Shown here: one piece after another, positions 25,787 to 33,234 of the stretch | How the letters are laid out: the number at the start of each line of letters is the position of its first letter | Numbering within the stretch: the stretch's first letter is position 1 | Assembly (NCBI RefSeq): GCF_002844195.1 | Contig: NZ_PEND01000001.1 | Coordinates: 620,001-684,000 of the forward strand | Source of the DNA: Halegenticoccus soli | GTDB lineage: Archaea; Halobacteriota; Halobacteria; Halobacteriales; Haloferacaceae | DNA length: 64,000 nt | Direction of reading: 5' to 3' | Made by a program: the position numbers and the translations under genes | The notes under the pieces: generated by a model | Databases searched by the model: none | The model's input: only the letters and a program-made list of their open reading frames with translations | What the model was told of the DNA's origin: nothing

Positions 25787-26173
25787 ATGAGACGGAAACG
25801 CGCGCTCGAACGATTCGAAACCGTACTGCTCGTCGCCGTCGGGGGATTCGCCGGATCGAACCTCCGGTACTTCTTCGACGCCGCGATCCCGCAGCCCCTC
25901 GCGGCGACGTTCCTCGTGAACGTGGCCGGGAGCTTCGCGCTCGCCGTGTTACTGTACGACGCGACGGGCGGCGAACTGTTCGCGCGCCGGAGCCGGCTCG
26001 TCTTCGGCGCGGGCTTCCTCTCGTCTTTCACCACGTACAGCACGTTCGTCGTCGAGGCGTTCACCCGCCCCGACGCCGCGCTGCTGTACGTCGGCGCGAG
26101 CTACGCCTGCGGGTTCGGCGCGGTGCTGGTGGGACGCGCGGCCCTCGGCCGCATCGACGGAGGCGGGCACTGA
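25787..26173 (+). CDS. crcB: Fluoride ion channel CrcB/Fluc, first subunit
   Basis: The 128-residue protein has four membrane helices and exports F- passively. Family motifs are GGFAGSNLRYFFD (first loop), TFLVNVAGSFALAVL (with the pore Asn) and GFLSSFTTYSTFVVEAF (the fluoride-lining Phe-Thr-Thr-Tyr-Ser motif). ATG 25787 is used because earlier residues would be read from the riboswitch. Two-gene crcB pairs usually encode an antiparallel heterodimer with opposite membrane orientation, and the second gene follows with an overlapping TGATG. Expression should rise with fluoride through the riboswitch. Confidence 0.9.
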   Translation: MRRKRALERFETVLLVAVGGFAGSNLRYFFDAAIPQPLAATFLVNVAGSFALAVLLYDATGGELFARRSRLVFGAGFLSSFTTYSTFVVEAFTRPDAALLYVGASYACGFGAVLVGRAALGRIDGGGH

Positions 26174-26517
26174 TGGATCCGGCGCACCTCCTCGGCACCG
26201 GGGGCGCGCTCGGCGCGGTCCTCCGGTACCTCGTCGGAGAGGCCGTCCCCGCGGAGGAGTTTCCGGTCGCGACGCTCGTCGTCAACGTCGTCGGGAGCTT
26301 CGTCCTGGGGCTGGTCACGTTCGGCGGCGTCGGCGGCGACGTCGCGCTGTTCGTGGGCGGCGGCATGTGCGGGGCGTTCACGACGTACTCGTCGTTCAGC
26401 GTCCAGACCGTCCTCCTGTGGGAGCGGCGGACGCCGCTTCTCGCCGCCGTCAACGCCGCGGGGAACCTCCTTTCGTGCGTCGGCGCGGTCTGGCTCGCGC
26501 GGCTGCTGGTCGGCTGA
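26173..26517 (+). CDS. crcB: Fluoride ion channel CrcB/Fluc, second subunit
   Basis: A 114-residue partner of the preceding gene, with motifs GTGGALGAVLRYLVGE, TLVVNVVGSFVLGLVTF and GGMCGAFTTYSSFSVQTVLL. The charges around the helices differ from those of the first subunit, as expected of an oppositely inserted partner. The ATG shares its A with the upstream TGA (TGATG), which sets the start and implies coupled translation. Confidence 0.9.
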   Translation: MDPAHLLGTGGALGAVLRYLVGEAVPAEEFPVATLVVNVVGSFVLGLVTFGGVGGDVALFVGGGMCGAFTTYSSFSVQTVLLWERRTPLLAAVNAAGNLLSCVGAVWLARLLVG

Positions 26518-26545
26518 ACGCGCCGGAGGCGGGGTTCTCCCCGCC

Positions 26546-26938
26546 TCAGGGGACCGGCGTCACCCGGTGACCCATCCCCTCGATCTCCTCGACGATCGCC
26601 TCCTGGTCGGTGTCCGCCTCGTAGTAGAACACCAGGTCGAACGTCCCCTCGCGGAGGAGCTGCTGGCACTCCCAGACGAACTCGTCGTCTTCGAGGGTGA
26701 GCCCCTGGAACTGGTTCGAGGCGAACCGGCTGTCGTCGTTGCCGGCGTAGATGTACGCCTCGCCCTTGCCGGCGTGCGCCGCGATCACGTCGTTCAGCTC
26801 GACCGTCAGCTCGTGCATCTCGAGGTCCTCGTCGCTCGTGAGGTCCGTGTGGACGATGACGCCAGCGAGTTCGATCTCCCCCGGTTCGAGGAACGCCTTC
26901 GTCCGCTGGTAGAGGTCCTCGTCGAGAACGTCGCTCAT
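26546..26938 (-). CDS. DUF5778-like haloarchaeal protein of unknown function
   Basis: The 130-residue acidic, soluble protein has an alpha/beta pattern (LAGVIVHTDLTSDEDLEMHELTVELNDVIAAHAGKGEAYIYAG, then TFDLVFYYEAD, and an end EIEGMGHRVTPVP). No enzyme motif is visible. I recall a haloarchaeal DUF5778 family of this length and content, but this is by memory only. It converges on the crcB genes with a 28-nt gap, and both transcripts probably end there. Confidence 0.5.
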   Translation of the reverse strand: MSDVLDEDLYQRTKAFLEPGEIELAGVIVHTDLTSDEDLEMHELTVELNDVIAAHAGKGEAYIYAGNDDSRFASNQFQGLTLEDDEFVWECQQLLREGTFDLVFYYEADTDQEAIVEEIEGMGHRVTPVP

Positions 26939-27189
26939 GATCGGAGCGTGCGGCCGCGGGGGATATACGGGTGGCGATTCCCCGTCCGGCCCGATCGTCC
27001 GACGCCCGCTGCGATGGAGGGGGGAGGATCGCCGCCTCGCGCCGTCGTGCCGCGGTTTCTCAGCCGCTCGGTCGCCCGTCTCGCGTGCTGCTCTGTACGG
27101 TCTGTCGACCTGTGCCGCGCGGTGGAACTGCGGGCCGGGCGACCGTCACGTCAAAAAGCACATAGGGCGGGATGGATATCTAACGACAC

Positions 27190-28119
27190 ATGCTACAGCG
27201 GGCGCGCACGGAGTTCGATCGGGCGTACGAGCGGTTGCTCCGCCGCGAGATCGGCGACGGCCCCACGCACGTCGCCATCATCCAGGACGGCAACCGACGG
27301 TACGCCCGAAAACGCGGCGCTGAGGCCCCCGACGGGCACCGCGCCGGGGCGCAGACGACCGAGAACGTCCTCGACTGGTGCGACGAACTCGGCATCGAGG
27401 AGCTGACGCTTTATGCCTTCTCGACGGAGAACTTCAACCGGCCGCCCGAGGAGCGCGAGCCGCTCTTCGACCTCATCGAGTCGAAGCTCCGCGAGTTCGC
27501 CGACGCGGAGCGGGTCCACGAAAACGAGGTGTGCATCCGCGCCATCGGCGACATCGATCGGCTCCCGCGCCGCGTCCGCGACGCTGTCGACTACGCGGAG
27601 GATCGGACGCGCGAGTACCACCGCTTCCGCCTGAACATCGCGCTCGCCTACGGCGGCAGGAGCGAACTCCTCCGCGCCGCGCGGGACGTGGCGGCCGCCG
27701 TCCGCGACGGCGACCTCGCGGCCGACGAGATCGACGTCGCGGAGATCGAGGGCCGCCTCTACCGCCAGCCCGTCCGCGACGTGGACCTCATCATCCGCAC
27801 CGGCGGCGACGAGCGCACGAGCAACTTCCTCCCGTGGCACGCGAACGGCAACGAGGCCGCGGTCTACTTCTGTGCCCCCTTCTGGCCGGAGTTCTCGAAG
27901 GCGGATTTCCTCCGCGGGATCCGGACCTACGAGTCCCGCGAGGCGTCGTGGCAGCGCACCCGAACCGAGCGGGCGGTCGCGCTCGTGCGGGCGCTGGCGG
28001 GCGTCGAACTGGCGGAGGCGCGGAGCGTGGCGGCGCGCCTGCGCGATCAGCTGTCGAGTCGCGGGGCCAGGGAGATCAACGAGGCGCTCGAACGCCACGA
28101 ACTCGAACCGGCCGACTGA
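27190..28119 (+). CDS. uppS: cis-prenyltransferase (UppS family), catalytic-type subunit
   Basis: Makes a long cis-polyprenyl diphosphate, the precursor of the dolichol-type carrier used in glycoprotein synthesis. The 309-residue protein keeps the whole catalytic core: IIQDGNRRYARKRG with Asp33, the substrate region LTLYAFSTENFNRPPEE, IGDIDRLPRRV, LNIALAYGGRSELLRA and VDLIIRTGGDERTSNFLPWH. Past this it departs from the norm: the usual SELYF stretch is AAVYFCAPFWPEFSK, and an extra 60-residue tail follows. A second paralogue without the DGNR motif lies at 28862-29476, so the two may form one enzyme. Confidence 0.9.
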   Translation: MLQRARTEFDRAYERLLRREIGDGPTHVAIIQDGNRRYARKRGAEAPDGHRAGAQTTENVLDWCDELGIEELTLYAFSTENFNRPPEEREPLFDLIESKLREFADAERVHENEVCIRAIGDIDRLPRRVRDAVDYAEDRTREYHRFRLNIALAYGGRSELLRAARDVAAAVRDGDLAADEIDVAEIEGRLYRQPVRDVDLIIRTGGDERTSNFLPWHANGNEAAVYFCAPFWPEFSKADFLRGIRTYESREASWQRTRTERAVALVRALAGVELAEARSVAARLRDQLSSRGAREINEALERHELEPAD

Positions 28120-28149
28120 CGAGCGGCGCGGTCCCAGAGCGCCGGCGCG

Positions 28150-28662
28150 CTACCGTTCGAACCGCCAGCGCGTGGCGTCGCGCGGGTAGTCGCTCCACGC
28201 GAAGACGGCGCGCGGGCGGACGGCCCAGACCGGCGTCCCGTGCGGGATCCCGTACTTCTCCTCGTAGGCGGCGTCGATCCGTTCGAGCAGCGAGGGGTCG
28301 GTCCCCTCCCCCGGCGCGAGCTTCTCGGCGACGCCCTCGACGATCACGACCTCGTCGCCGCTTTCGCGGTGGACGGCGATCTCCGGGTTCGACGCGAGGT
28401 TCCGCGCCCAGCGCGTCTCGCCCCCGCCGCAGTGGAACGCCCCGTCGACCCAGACGCCCCACACGGGTCTCGCGTGCGGGCGGCCGCGCGGGCCGACGGT
28501 CGCCACCCAGTAGTTGCGGTCGCTCCGCATCCGCTCTTCGACGTACTCCCACGGGAGCATCCCCTCCGCGTCGGTCGGGATTCCGTACCTCGAATCGGTT
28601 TCCGGTCGGCCGCGCTCGGCGTCCGGGCGGTCGTCAGAATCGCGTTCGGTTTCGTTCGCCAT
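28150..28662 (-). CDS. Pyridoxamine 5'-phosphate oxidase-like FMN-binding split-barrel protein
   Basis: The 170-residue protein carries the split-barrel strands and the FMN loop in order: YWVATVGPRGRPHARPVWGVWVDGAFHCGGG, then RWARNLASNPEIAVHRE, and a C-terminal VWAVRPRAVFAWSDYPRDATRWRF, which is the typical end of general-stress or F420-binding relatives. Haloarchaea have F420, so FMN or F420 could be the cofactor. ATG 28662 is chosen because the frame before it is Arg/Gly-rich repeat sequence. The stop lies 31 nt from the uppS stop (convergent). Confidence 0.8.
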   Translation of the reverse strand: MANETERDSDDRPDAERGRPETDSRYGIPTDAEGMLPWEYVEERMRSDRNYWVATVGPRGRPHARPVWGVWVDGAFHCGGGETRWARNLASNPEIAVHRESGDEVVIVEGVAEKLAPGEGTDPSLLERIDAAYEEKYGIPHGTPVWAVRPRAVFAWSDYPRDATRWRFER

Positions 28663-28773
28663 CGGCCGGCTCACTAGCCGGCGTCGGCGCATAACGCCGT
28701 CGCTCGGCCGCTCTCTGTCGGCGAGCGCGCCGACGTTCGTCCCTCGACGACCCGTTCGTTCCCCGAGACCTCC

Positions 28774-28874
28774 GGGCGGTTCGCTCCGCTCACCGACCGA
28801 ACTCCCGTCGGTCCGCTCGCCGACGCTCGCTCCCCGACGACCTTTGGGCGGTTCGCTCCGCTCACCGCCCAAAG
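28774..28874. repeat. Paired GC-rich repeat and 11-bp hairpin at the end of the second uppS gene
   Basis: GGGCGGTTCGCTCCGCTCACCG occurs twice, at 28774-28795 and 28846-28867. The second copy is extended into a perfect hairpin (11-bp arms 28842-28852 and 28864-28874, 11-nt loop) that includes the uppS2 stop codon. It may end transcription of that gene. The unit resembles dispersed short repeats common near gene ends in Halorubrum-like genomes. Confidence 0.6.
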
Positions 28875-29476
28875 CGCCGCTGTCTGTTCTGGTAATCGAG
28901 CACCGCCCGGAGGTAGTCGCGCTTCCTGAAGTCGCGCCAGTTCACGTCCGTGAAGTACAGCTCGGAGTAGACCGACTGCCAGATCATGAAGTCCGAGAGC
29001 CGCTCCGCGCCCGTCTTGATCACGAGGTCCGGCTCGTCGGGGAACACGAGCCGGCGTTCGACGTCGACTTCGTCGATCTCCTCGGGGTCGAGTCGGCCGC
29101 TTTCGACCTCCCGGGCGATCGAGCGGACCGCCTCGGCGAACTCGTGTTTTCCGCCGAGTCCGATGCTCACCTGGACGGGCGCGTCGGCCCGCTCCGTGTC
29201 CCCGGGGGCGCGGACGGCGACGGGTTGCGGCGCGTCCACGGTCCGGAGCTCCCGTTCGAGCGTCGGCACGACGGCGGCGTCGAGCACGCTCACGTAGATC
29301 GTCACCCGCTCGGCGCCGTACTCGAACGCCCACCCGAGGAACCGTTCGAGCGTCTCGTAGGCACCCTGTTCGAGCAGATCCCGCTCCGTGATGACGACCG
29401 CGACGCGGGCCGGCGGATCCGCCGGGTTCCGGCGGTGGCGAAGGGCGAGATAGGCGTCGTAGAGTCCCACACCCAC
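28862..29476 (-). CDS. cis-prenyltransferase-like protein lacking the catalytic DGNR motif
   Basis: The C-terminal half of this 204-residue protein is a good UppS match: VQVSIGLGGKHEFAEAVRSIA, DLVIKTGAERLSDFMIWQSVYSELYFTDV and LDYQNRQRRFG, the regions that bind isopentenyl diphosphate and form the dimer. The N-terminal half is not: where DGNRR is expected it reads VVITERDLL (about 28-34), and the next 60-residue substrate segment is shortened. GTG 29476 or GTG 29470 is the start; the longer frame to 29866 is unrelated. By analogy with NgBR/Nus1 it may be a non-catalytic partner of the other UppS; that is inference. Confidence 0.75.
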   Translation of the reverse strand: MGVGLYDAYLALRHRRNPADPPARVAVVITERDLLEQGAYETLERFLGWAFEYGAERVTIYVSVLDAAVVPTLERELRTVDAPQPVAVRAPGDTERADAPVQVSIGLGGKHEFAEAVRSIAREVESGRLDPEEIDEVDVERRLVFPDEPDLVIKTGAERLSDFMIWQSVYSELYFTDVNWRDFRKRDYLRAVLDYQNRQRRFGR

Positions 29477-29573
29477 GAATCGCCCCGCGACGCCTAAAGC
29501 GCACGGCTTCGCGTCGGCTCGCGGGGCGGGTCGTGTCGGGAGCGTTAAGTGGGCGTCCGCGATACCGGGGAGT

Positions 29574-30887
29574 GTGACTTCCACGCTCCGGCGGGCGGGC
29601 GGATTCGCGGCCGTGGGGACGCTCGCGCTCGCGGCGCCGGTTCTCGGCGCGGTCGCCGCCGTCCCCTTCGCCGTCATCGCCGCGCTCGCGGCCTTCGTGG
29701 TCGACGACGGGCCGGTGTTCGAGCTGTTCGCCCGCCCGGGGGACCGGAAGGACGGACGGCTCAACGGGCTGGCCGGCTTCGCGCTCGCGGCGACCGGCCT
29801 GGCGCTGCTGTCGACGCTGCCGCGGATGTCGATGCCGCTCGCGGTGTTCGTCGCCGCCGTGTTCATTCTCGCCTACGGCAACCTCGGCGAGCAGTTCGTC
29901 CGCGCGTCTGGCGGCGACCCCTTCGTCTCGGCGACGGGGTTCATCCTCGTCGCGTTCCTCGCCGGCGTGGTCGGCCAGAGCGCCGCCGCCTACCTCCTGG
30001 TCGACCCCGTCTCCCTCCCCGAGGTGGTCTTCCTCGCGGCGACCGGCGCGCTCGTCGCCGCGCTGCTCCGCTCCGTGCTCTACGAGCGCGACGACCCGCT
30101 CGTGATGCTCTCGGTCGGCCTCCTCCTGTGGTTCTTCGACCTGCTCGCCATCGACGTGGGCGGCCTCACCGTCGCCGCCGCGCTCGTCGTCACCGCCGTG
30201 CTCGGCTACCTCTCCTACGCGCTCGGGACGGCGTCCGTCCCCGGCATGCTGACGGGGGTGCTGCTCGGCCTGCTCACCGTCGTTCTCGGCGGGTTCGGGT
30301 GGTTCGCCGTGCTCATCTCGTTTTTCACCATCGGGGGGCTGTCGACGAAGTTCAAGTACGAGTCGAAGCGCCGGCGCGGCGTCGCCGAGGAGAACGACGG
30401 CGCGCGGGGCAGCGGGAACGTCCTCGGGAACGCCGCGGTCGCGCTCGTCGCCGTGATCGGCTTCGCCGCCAGCCCGCACCTGCCGGTGCCCGGCGCGCTC
30501 TTTCTGTTCGCGTTCGCGGGGTCGATCGCGGCGGCGATGAGCGACACCCTCTCGAGCGAGGTCGGCGGCCTGTACGACAACCCGCGGCTGATCACGTCGT
30601 TCGAGCGCGTCGACCCCGGCACCGACGGCGGCATCACGTGGCAGGGCGAACTCGCCGGCGTCGTCGGAGCGGCCGTCGTCGCCTGCATCTCCGCGCTGCT
30701 CCTCCCGATCGGAGCGCCGCTTCTCGGCGCGCTCGTCGTCGTCGTCGGCGGGATATTCGGGATGACCGTCGACAGCGTCCTCGGCGCGACGGTCGAGGGC
30801 GAGCGCATCGGCAACCAGACCGTCAACTTCCTGGCGACGCTGGCCGGCGCCCTCGCGAGCGCCGCGCTCGCGGCCGCGCTCCTCTGA
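29574..30887 (+). CDS. DUF92 integral membrane protein (VTE6-like kinase/cytidyl family)
   Basis: The 437-residue protein has about 10-11 transmembrane helices. The family signature is in the C-terminal part: FFTIGGLSTKFKYESKRRRGVAEENDGARGSGNVLGNA, and later MSDTLSSEVGGLYDNPRLITSF and GGITWQGELAGVVGA. Plant VTE6 in this family is a phytyl-phosphate kinase; archaeal members are not well characterised. The gene is divergent from the DGNR-less uppS and its start lies 98 nt away, so a role in polyprenyl or isoprenoid phosphate handling is a reasonable guess. The start is GTG 29574. Confidence 0.8.
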   Translation: MTSTLRRAGGFAAVGTLALAAPVLGAVAAVPFAVIAALAAFVVDDGPVFELFARPGDRKDGRLNGLAGFALAATGLALLSTLPRMSMPLAVFVAAVFILAYGNLGEQFVRASGGDPFVSATGFILVAFLAGVVGQSAAAYLLVDPVSLPEVVFLAATGALVAALLRSVLYERDDPLVMLSVGLLLWFFDLLAIDVGGLTVAAALVVTAVLGYLSYALGTASVPGMLTGVLLGLLTVVLGGFGWFAVLISFFTIGGLSTKFKYESKRRRGVAEENDGARGSGNVLGNAAVALVAVIGFAASPHLPVPGALFLFAFAGSIAAAMSDTLSSEVGGLYDNPRLITSFERVDPGTDGGITWQGELAGVVGAAVVACISALLLPIGAPLLGALVVVVGGIFGMTVDSVLGATVEGERIGNQTVNFLATLAGALASAALAAALL

Positions 30888-30888
30888 C

Positions 30889-31389
30889 GTGACCGACGAT
30901 CGCGTTCCCGCTGCCACCCGGCCCGTCGATCGCGCCCCTGCGGGGGTGCGCCGGGCGACGCCGGCCGACCGCCCGGCGCTGTCGGCGCTCCAGTCGTTCC
31001 TGCCCGAGCCGAGCCCCGAGTTGCTCGACCGCGGGCTCGCCGCGGGAGCCTGCGAGGCGTTCGTCTCGACCGCCGACGGCGCGCCGGTCGGGTACCTCCT
31101 CGCGGTCGGCGGCGACGGAGCGCACGTCGCCGAGCTGGTCGTGGCCCCCGGCTTCCGACGCGAGGGGCGCGCGTCGTCGCTCCTCTCGGCGCTCTTCGCC
31201 TCGCTCGACCCCGGAACGCGCGTCACGCTCGCCGTCTCGGCGGACAACGGGGCGGCGCTGGCGCTCTACCGCGGGTTCGGATTCCGCGTCGTCGGCCGTC
31301 GGCAGGACGCCTTCGCCGACGGAGCGGGGCTGTCGCTCGTCGCGACGGCGCGGCCGGTCCGATCAAAAAGTCATCCGTCGCGCAGCTGA
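30889..31389 (+). CDS. GNAT N-acetyltransferase
   Basis: The 166-residue cytosolic acetyltransferase has the GNAT motif [21 protein letters not shown] (Q/R-x-x-G-x-A-type acetyl-CoA loop), preceded by the beta-4 strand HVAELV and followed by [23 protein letters not shown], the motif B signature of the RimI-like group. The substrate is unknown. Translation starts at GTG 30889, two bases beyond the DUF92 stop, so the two genes form an operon. Its 3' end overlaps the end of dnaG, which runs the other way. Confidence 0.83.
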   Translation: MTDDRVPAATRPVDRAPAGVRRATPADRPALSALQSFLPEPSPELLDRGLAAGACEAFVSTADGAPVGYLLAVGGDGAHVAELVVAPGFRREGRASSLLSALFASLDPGTRVTLAVSADNGAALALYRGFGFRVVGRRQDAFADGAGLSLVATARPVRSKSHPSRS

Positions 31390-32765
31390 TCTGCGGTCCG
31401 CACGCGGACGTCAATCGGCTTCTTCACGAACTCGCCCTCGGAACGGGCGACGACGTGTTCCACGCCCCGCTGGGACGCCACGTCGAGCACCCGCTGCGTG
31501 AGCTGGCCGTCGAGAACCACGGCGTACGGCACCGCGTCGGCCTCGGCGATCGCGTCGAACGCCTCGGCGGCGGCGGCCTCCCCGAACGCGTCGAACGACC
31601 GGTCGAGGAGGCGGACGGTGCCGGCTTCGCCGCCGATCACCTCCCGGACGTGGCCCCGGAACGTGGTCGGCTCCGGTTCGGCCCCCTCGGGTTCGCCCGC
31701 TTTCGCCTCGGCTCCGTCCGATTCGCTTCCGTCGGTTTCGACCCCGCCTCCGTCGGCCGCGTCGGCCGCGGCTTCGGGTTCGGCGCCGTCGGTCGCGTCG
31801 TCGGGGCCGCTCTCGCCGTCGTCTGCCTCCGTTTCGGGAGTCGGAGCCGCGGGGGAGTCAGTCGTCCCCGGCGACTCCGTTCGAGGGTCCGCGGTTCCCC
31901 CCTCGGGCGCGGGACGGGTGCTCCCGTCCGTCGCGGCGACCGCACCCCGCGCGTTCGACTTCCCCGCGACCGTCTCGTACGGCACCTTGTCCCGCAGGGC
32001 GGACATGACCTCGTCCCGCGCGAGATCCTCGACGGAGCGCCCGGCGGGGGCGAACGCGACGTAGTCGACCGCCCCGACCTGCGCGAGTTCCCGCAGGATG
32101 AGTTCGCCGCCGCGGTCGCCGTCGAGGAACGCCGTGACGGTGCGCTCCTGGGTGAGCTTCGCGACGGCGTCGGGGACGTTCGTCCCCTCGACCGCGACGG
32201 CGTTTTTGATGCCGTAGCGAAGCATCGTCAGCACGTCCGCCCGCCCCTCGACGACGATGATCGCGTCGGAGGTGTCGACGTGCGGCCCGGCGGGGAGCCC
32301 GCCGTATTCGGTGATGTCCTCGACGCGGACCGACTCGCGGACCTCCTCCAGGATCTCGCGGCTCGTCATGACGCTCTCGTCGAACGACTCCGTCAGGAGT
32401 TCCTTCGCCCGCTCGACGACCTCGCGCCGCTTGGCCGCGCGCACGTCCTCGATGTCCGTGACCTCGACGGTCGCGCGGCACGGACCGACGCGGTTTATCG
32501 TTTCGAGCGACGCGGCGAGGATCGACGTCTCCACCTTGTCGAGGCTGCTCGCGATGGTGACCTCGCCGATCGACCGTCCGTTCTCGCTCGCGATCTGTAC
32601 GTCTATGCGCCCGACTTTCGAAGACTGCTGCAGGTCGCGGAGGTCCAGGTCGTCGCCGAGCAACCCCTCGGTCTGCCCGAAGATGGCACCGACGACGTCG
32701 CTCCGCTCGACGACGCCGTCGGCCGTGATCGCCGCGTGAATGAGATATTTTGCCGTATCGTCCAT
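31371..32765 (-). CDS. dnaG: Archaeal DnaG primase-like protein
   Basis: The 464-residue protein has the Toprim catalytic domain: [19 protein letters not shown] (Glu of the first motif, about 168-186) and [19 protein letters not shown] (the D-x-D motif). An N-terminal domain (about 1-150; [36 protein letters not shown]) follows the archaeal pattern. Archaeal DnaG is not the main replication primase; it associates with the exosome. A 90-residue low-complexity acidic linker (about 285-375) splits the Toprim region from a C-terminal module ([19 protein letters not shown]). The start is ATG 32765; the leader can form a hairpin over the Shine-Dalgarno. Confidence 0.92.
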   Translation of the reverse strand: MDDTAKYLIHAAITADGVVERSDVVGAIFGQTEGLLGDDLDLRDLQQSSKVGRIDVQIASENGRSIGEVTIASSLDKVETSILAASLETINRVGPCRATVEVTDIEDVRAAKRREVVERAKELLTESFDESVMTSREILEEVRESVRVEDITEYGGLPAGPHVDTSDAIIVVEGRADVLTMLRYGIKNAVAVEGTNVPDAVAKLTQERTVTAFLDGDRGGELILRELAQVGAVDYVAFAPAGRSVEDLARDEVMSALRDKVPYETVAGKSNARGAVAATDGSTRPAPEGGTADPRTESPGTTDSPAAPTPETEADDGESGPDDATDGAEPEAAADAADGGGVETDGSESDGAEAKAGEPEGAEPEPTTFRGHVREVIGGEAGTVRLLDRSFDAFGEAAAAEAFDAIAEADAVPYAVVLDGQLTQRVLDVASQRGVEHVVARSEGEFVKKPIDVRVRTADQLRDG

Positions 32766-32771
32766 GATGAA

Positions 32772-32832
32772 CTCCCCTCCGGGGAGGTAGTGATCGTGAT
32801 AGCGATGTGGGGGTACCCACTCACTATATATA
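32772..32832 (-). promoter_or_regulatory. dnaG promoter and Shine-Dalgarno hairpin
   Basis: The minus-strand TATATATA at 32825-32832 would start the transcript near 32800, giving a leader of about 35 nt. In it, CUCCCC pairs with GGGGAG (32772-32777 and 32781-32786; 3-nt loop GGA), so the GGAGG Shine-Dalgarno, 6-10 nt before the ATG, is inside the stem. This could limit translation of dnaG. Confidence 0.45.
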
Positions 32833-33018
32833 CGTTTCCCACGGGAGAAATACCTATCGTACCGCAGATCTCACCCCGGAACCGCCGTAACCGCCGATTC
32901 GGCGGCTTCAGCTGCCGGATACCCGACGGCGAACGAATCGAAGAAGAATTTTCTTCGAACTTCATTTCCGAAGTACATCCGACAACGCTTTAGTGTATTG
33001 TCGAGTATGCGTCGAGCA

Positions 33019-33234
33019 ATGAGGCGAAACAGAACTGGCGCCGTCTGGGCACCGCTCTTCGCGGTACTCGTGGCGCTCGCGGTTCCGTGGTTCCTCTGGG
33101 GCGACGCCCGCGTGGTCGCCGGGCTGCCGCTGTGGCTGTGGTGGCACGTCGGCTGGATGGGAGTGGCGACGGTCGCGTTCTACGCGTTCACGCGCGGGGC
33201 GTGGGACCGCGCGATGGGGGTGAACCGTGGCTGA
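33019..33234 (+). CDS. DUF3311-type small membrane subunit
   Basis: This 71-residue protein has two transmembrane helices (VWAPLFAVLVALAVPWFLWG and LPLWLWWHVGWMGVATVAFYAF) and ends in a short charged tail. Small DUF3311 proteins precede solute:sodium symporters in many bacteria and archaea; here the symporter starts 8 nt before this gene's stop. It probably assists the transporter, though its mechanism is unknown. ATG 33019 is chosen over TTG 32998 and ATG 33007 because the TATA-like GCTTTAGTG at 32987-32995 lies 27 nt upstream. Confidence 0.7.
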   Translation: MRRNRTGAVWAPLFAVLVALAVPWFLWGDARVVAGLPLWLWWHVGWMGVATVAFYAFTRGAWDRAMGVNRG

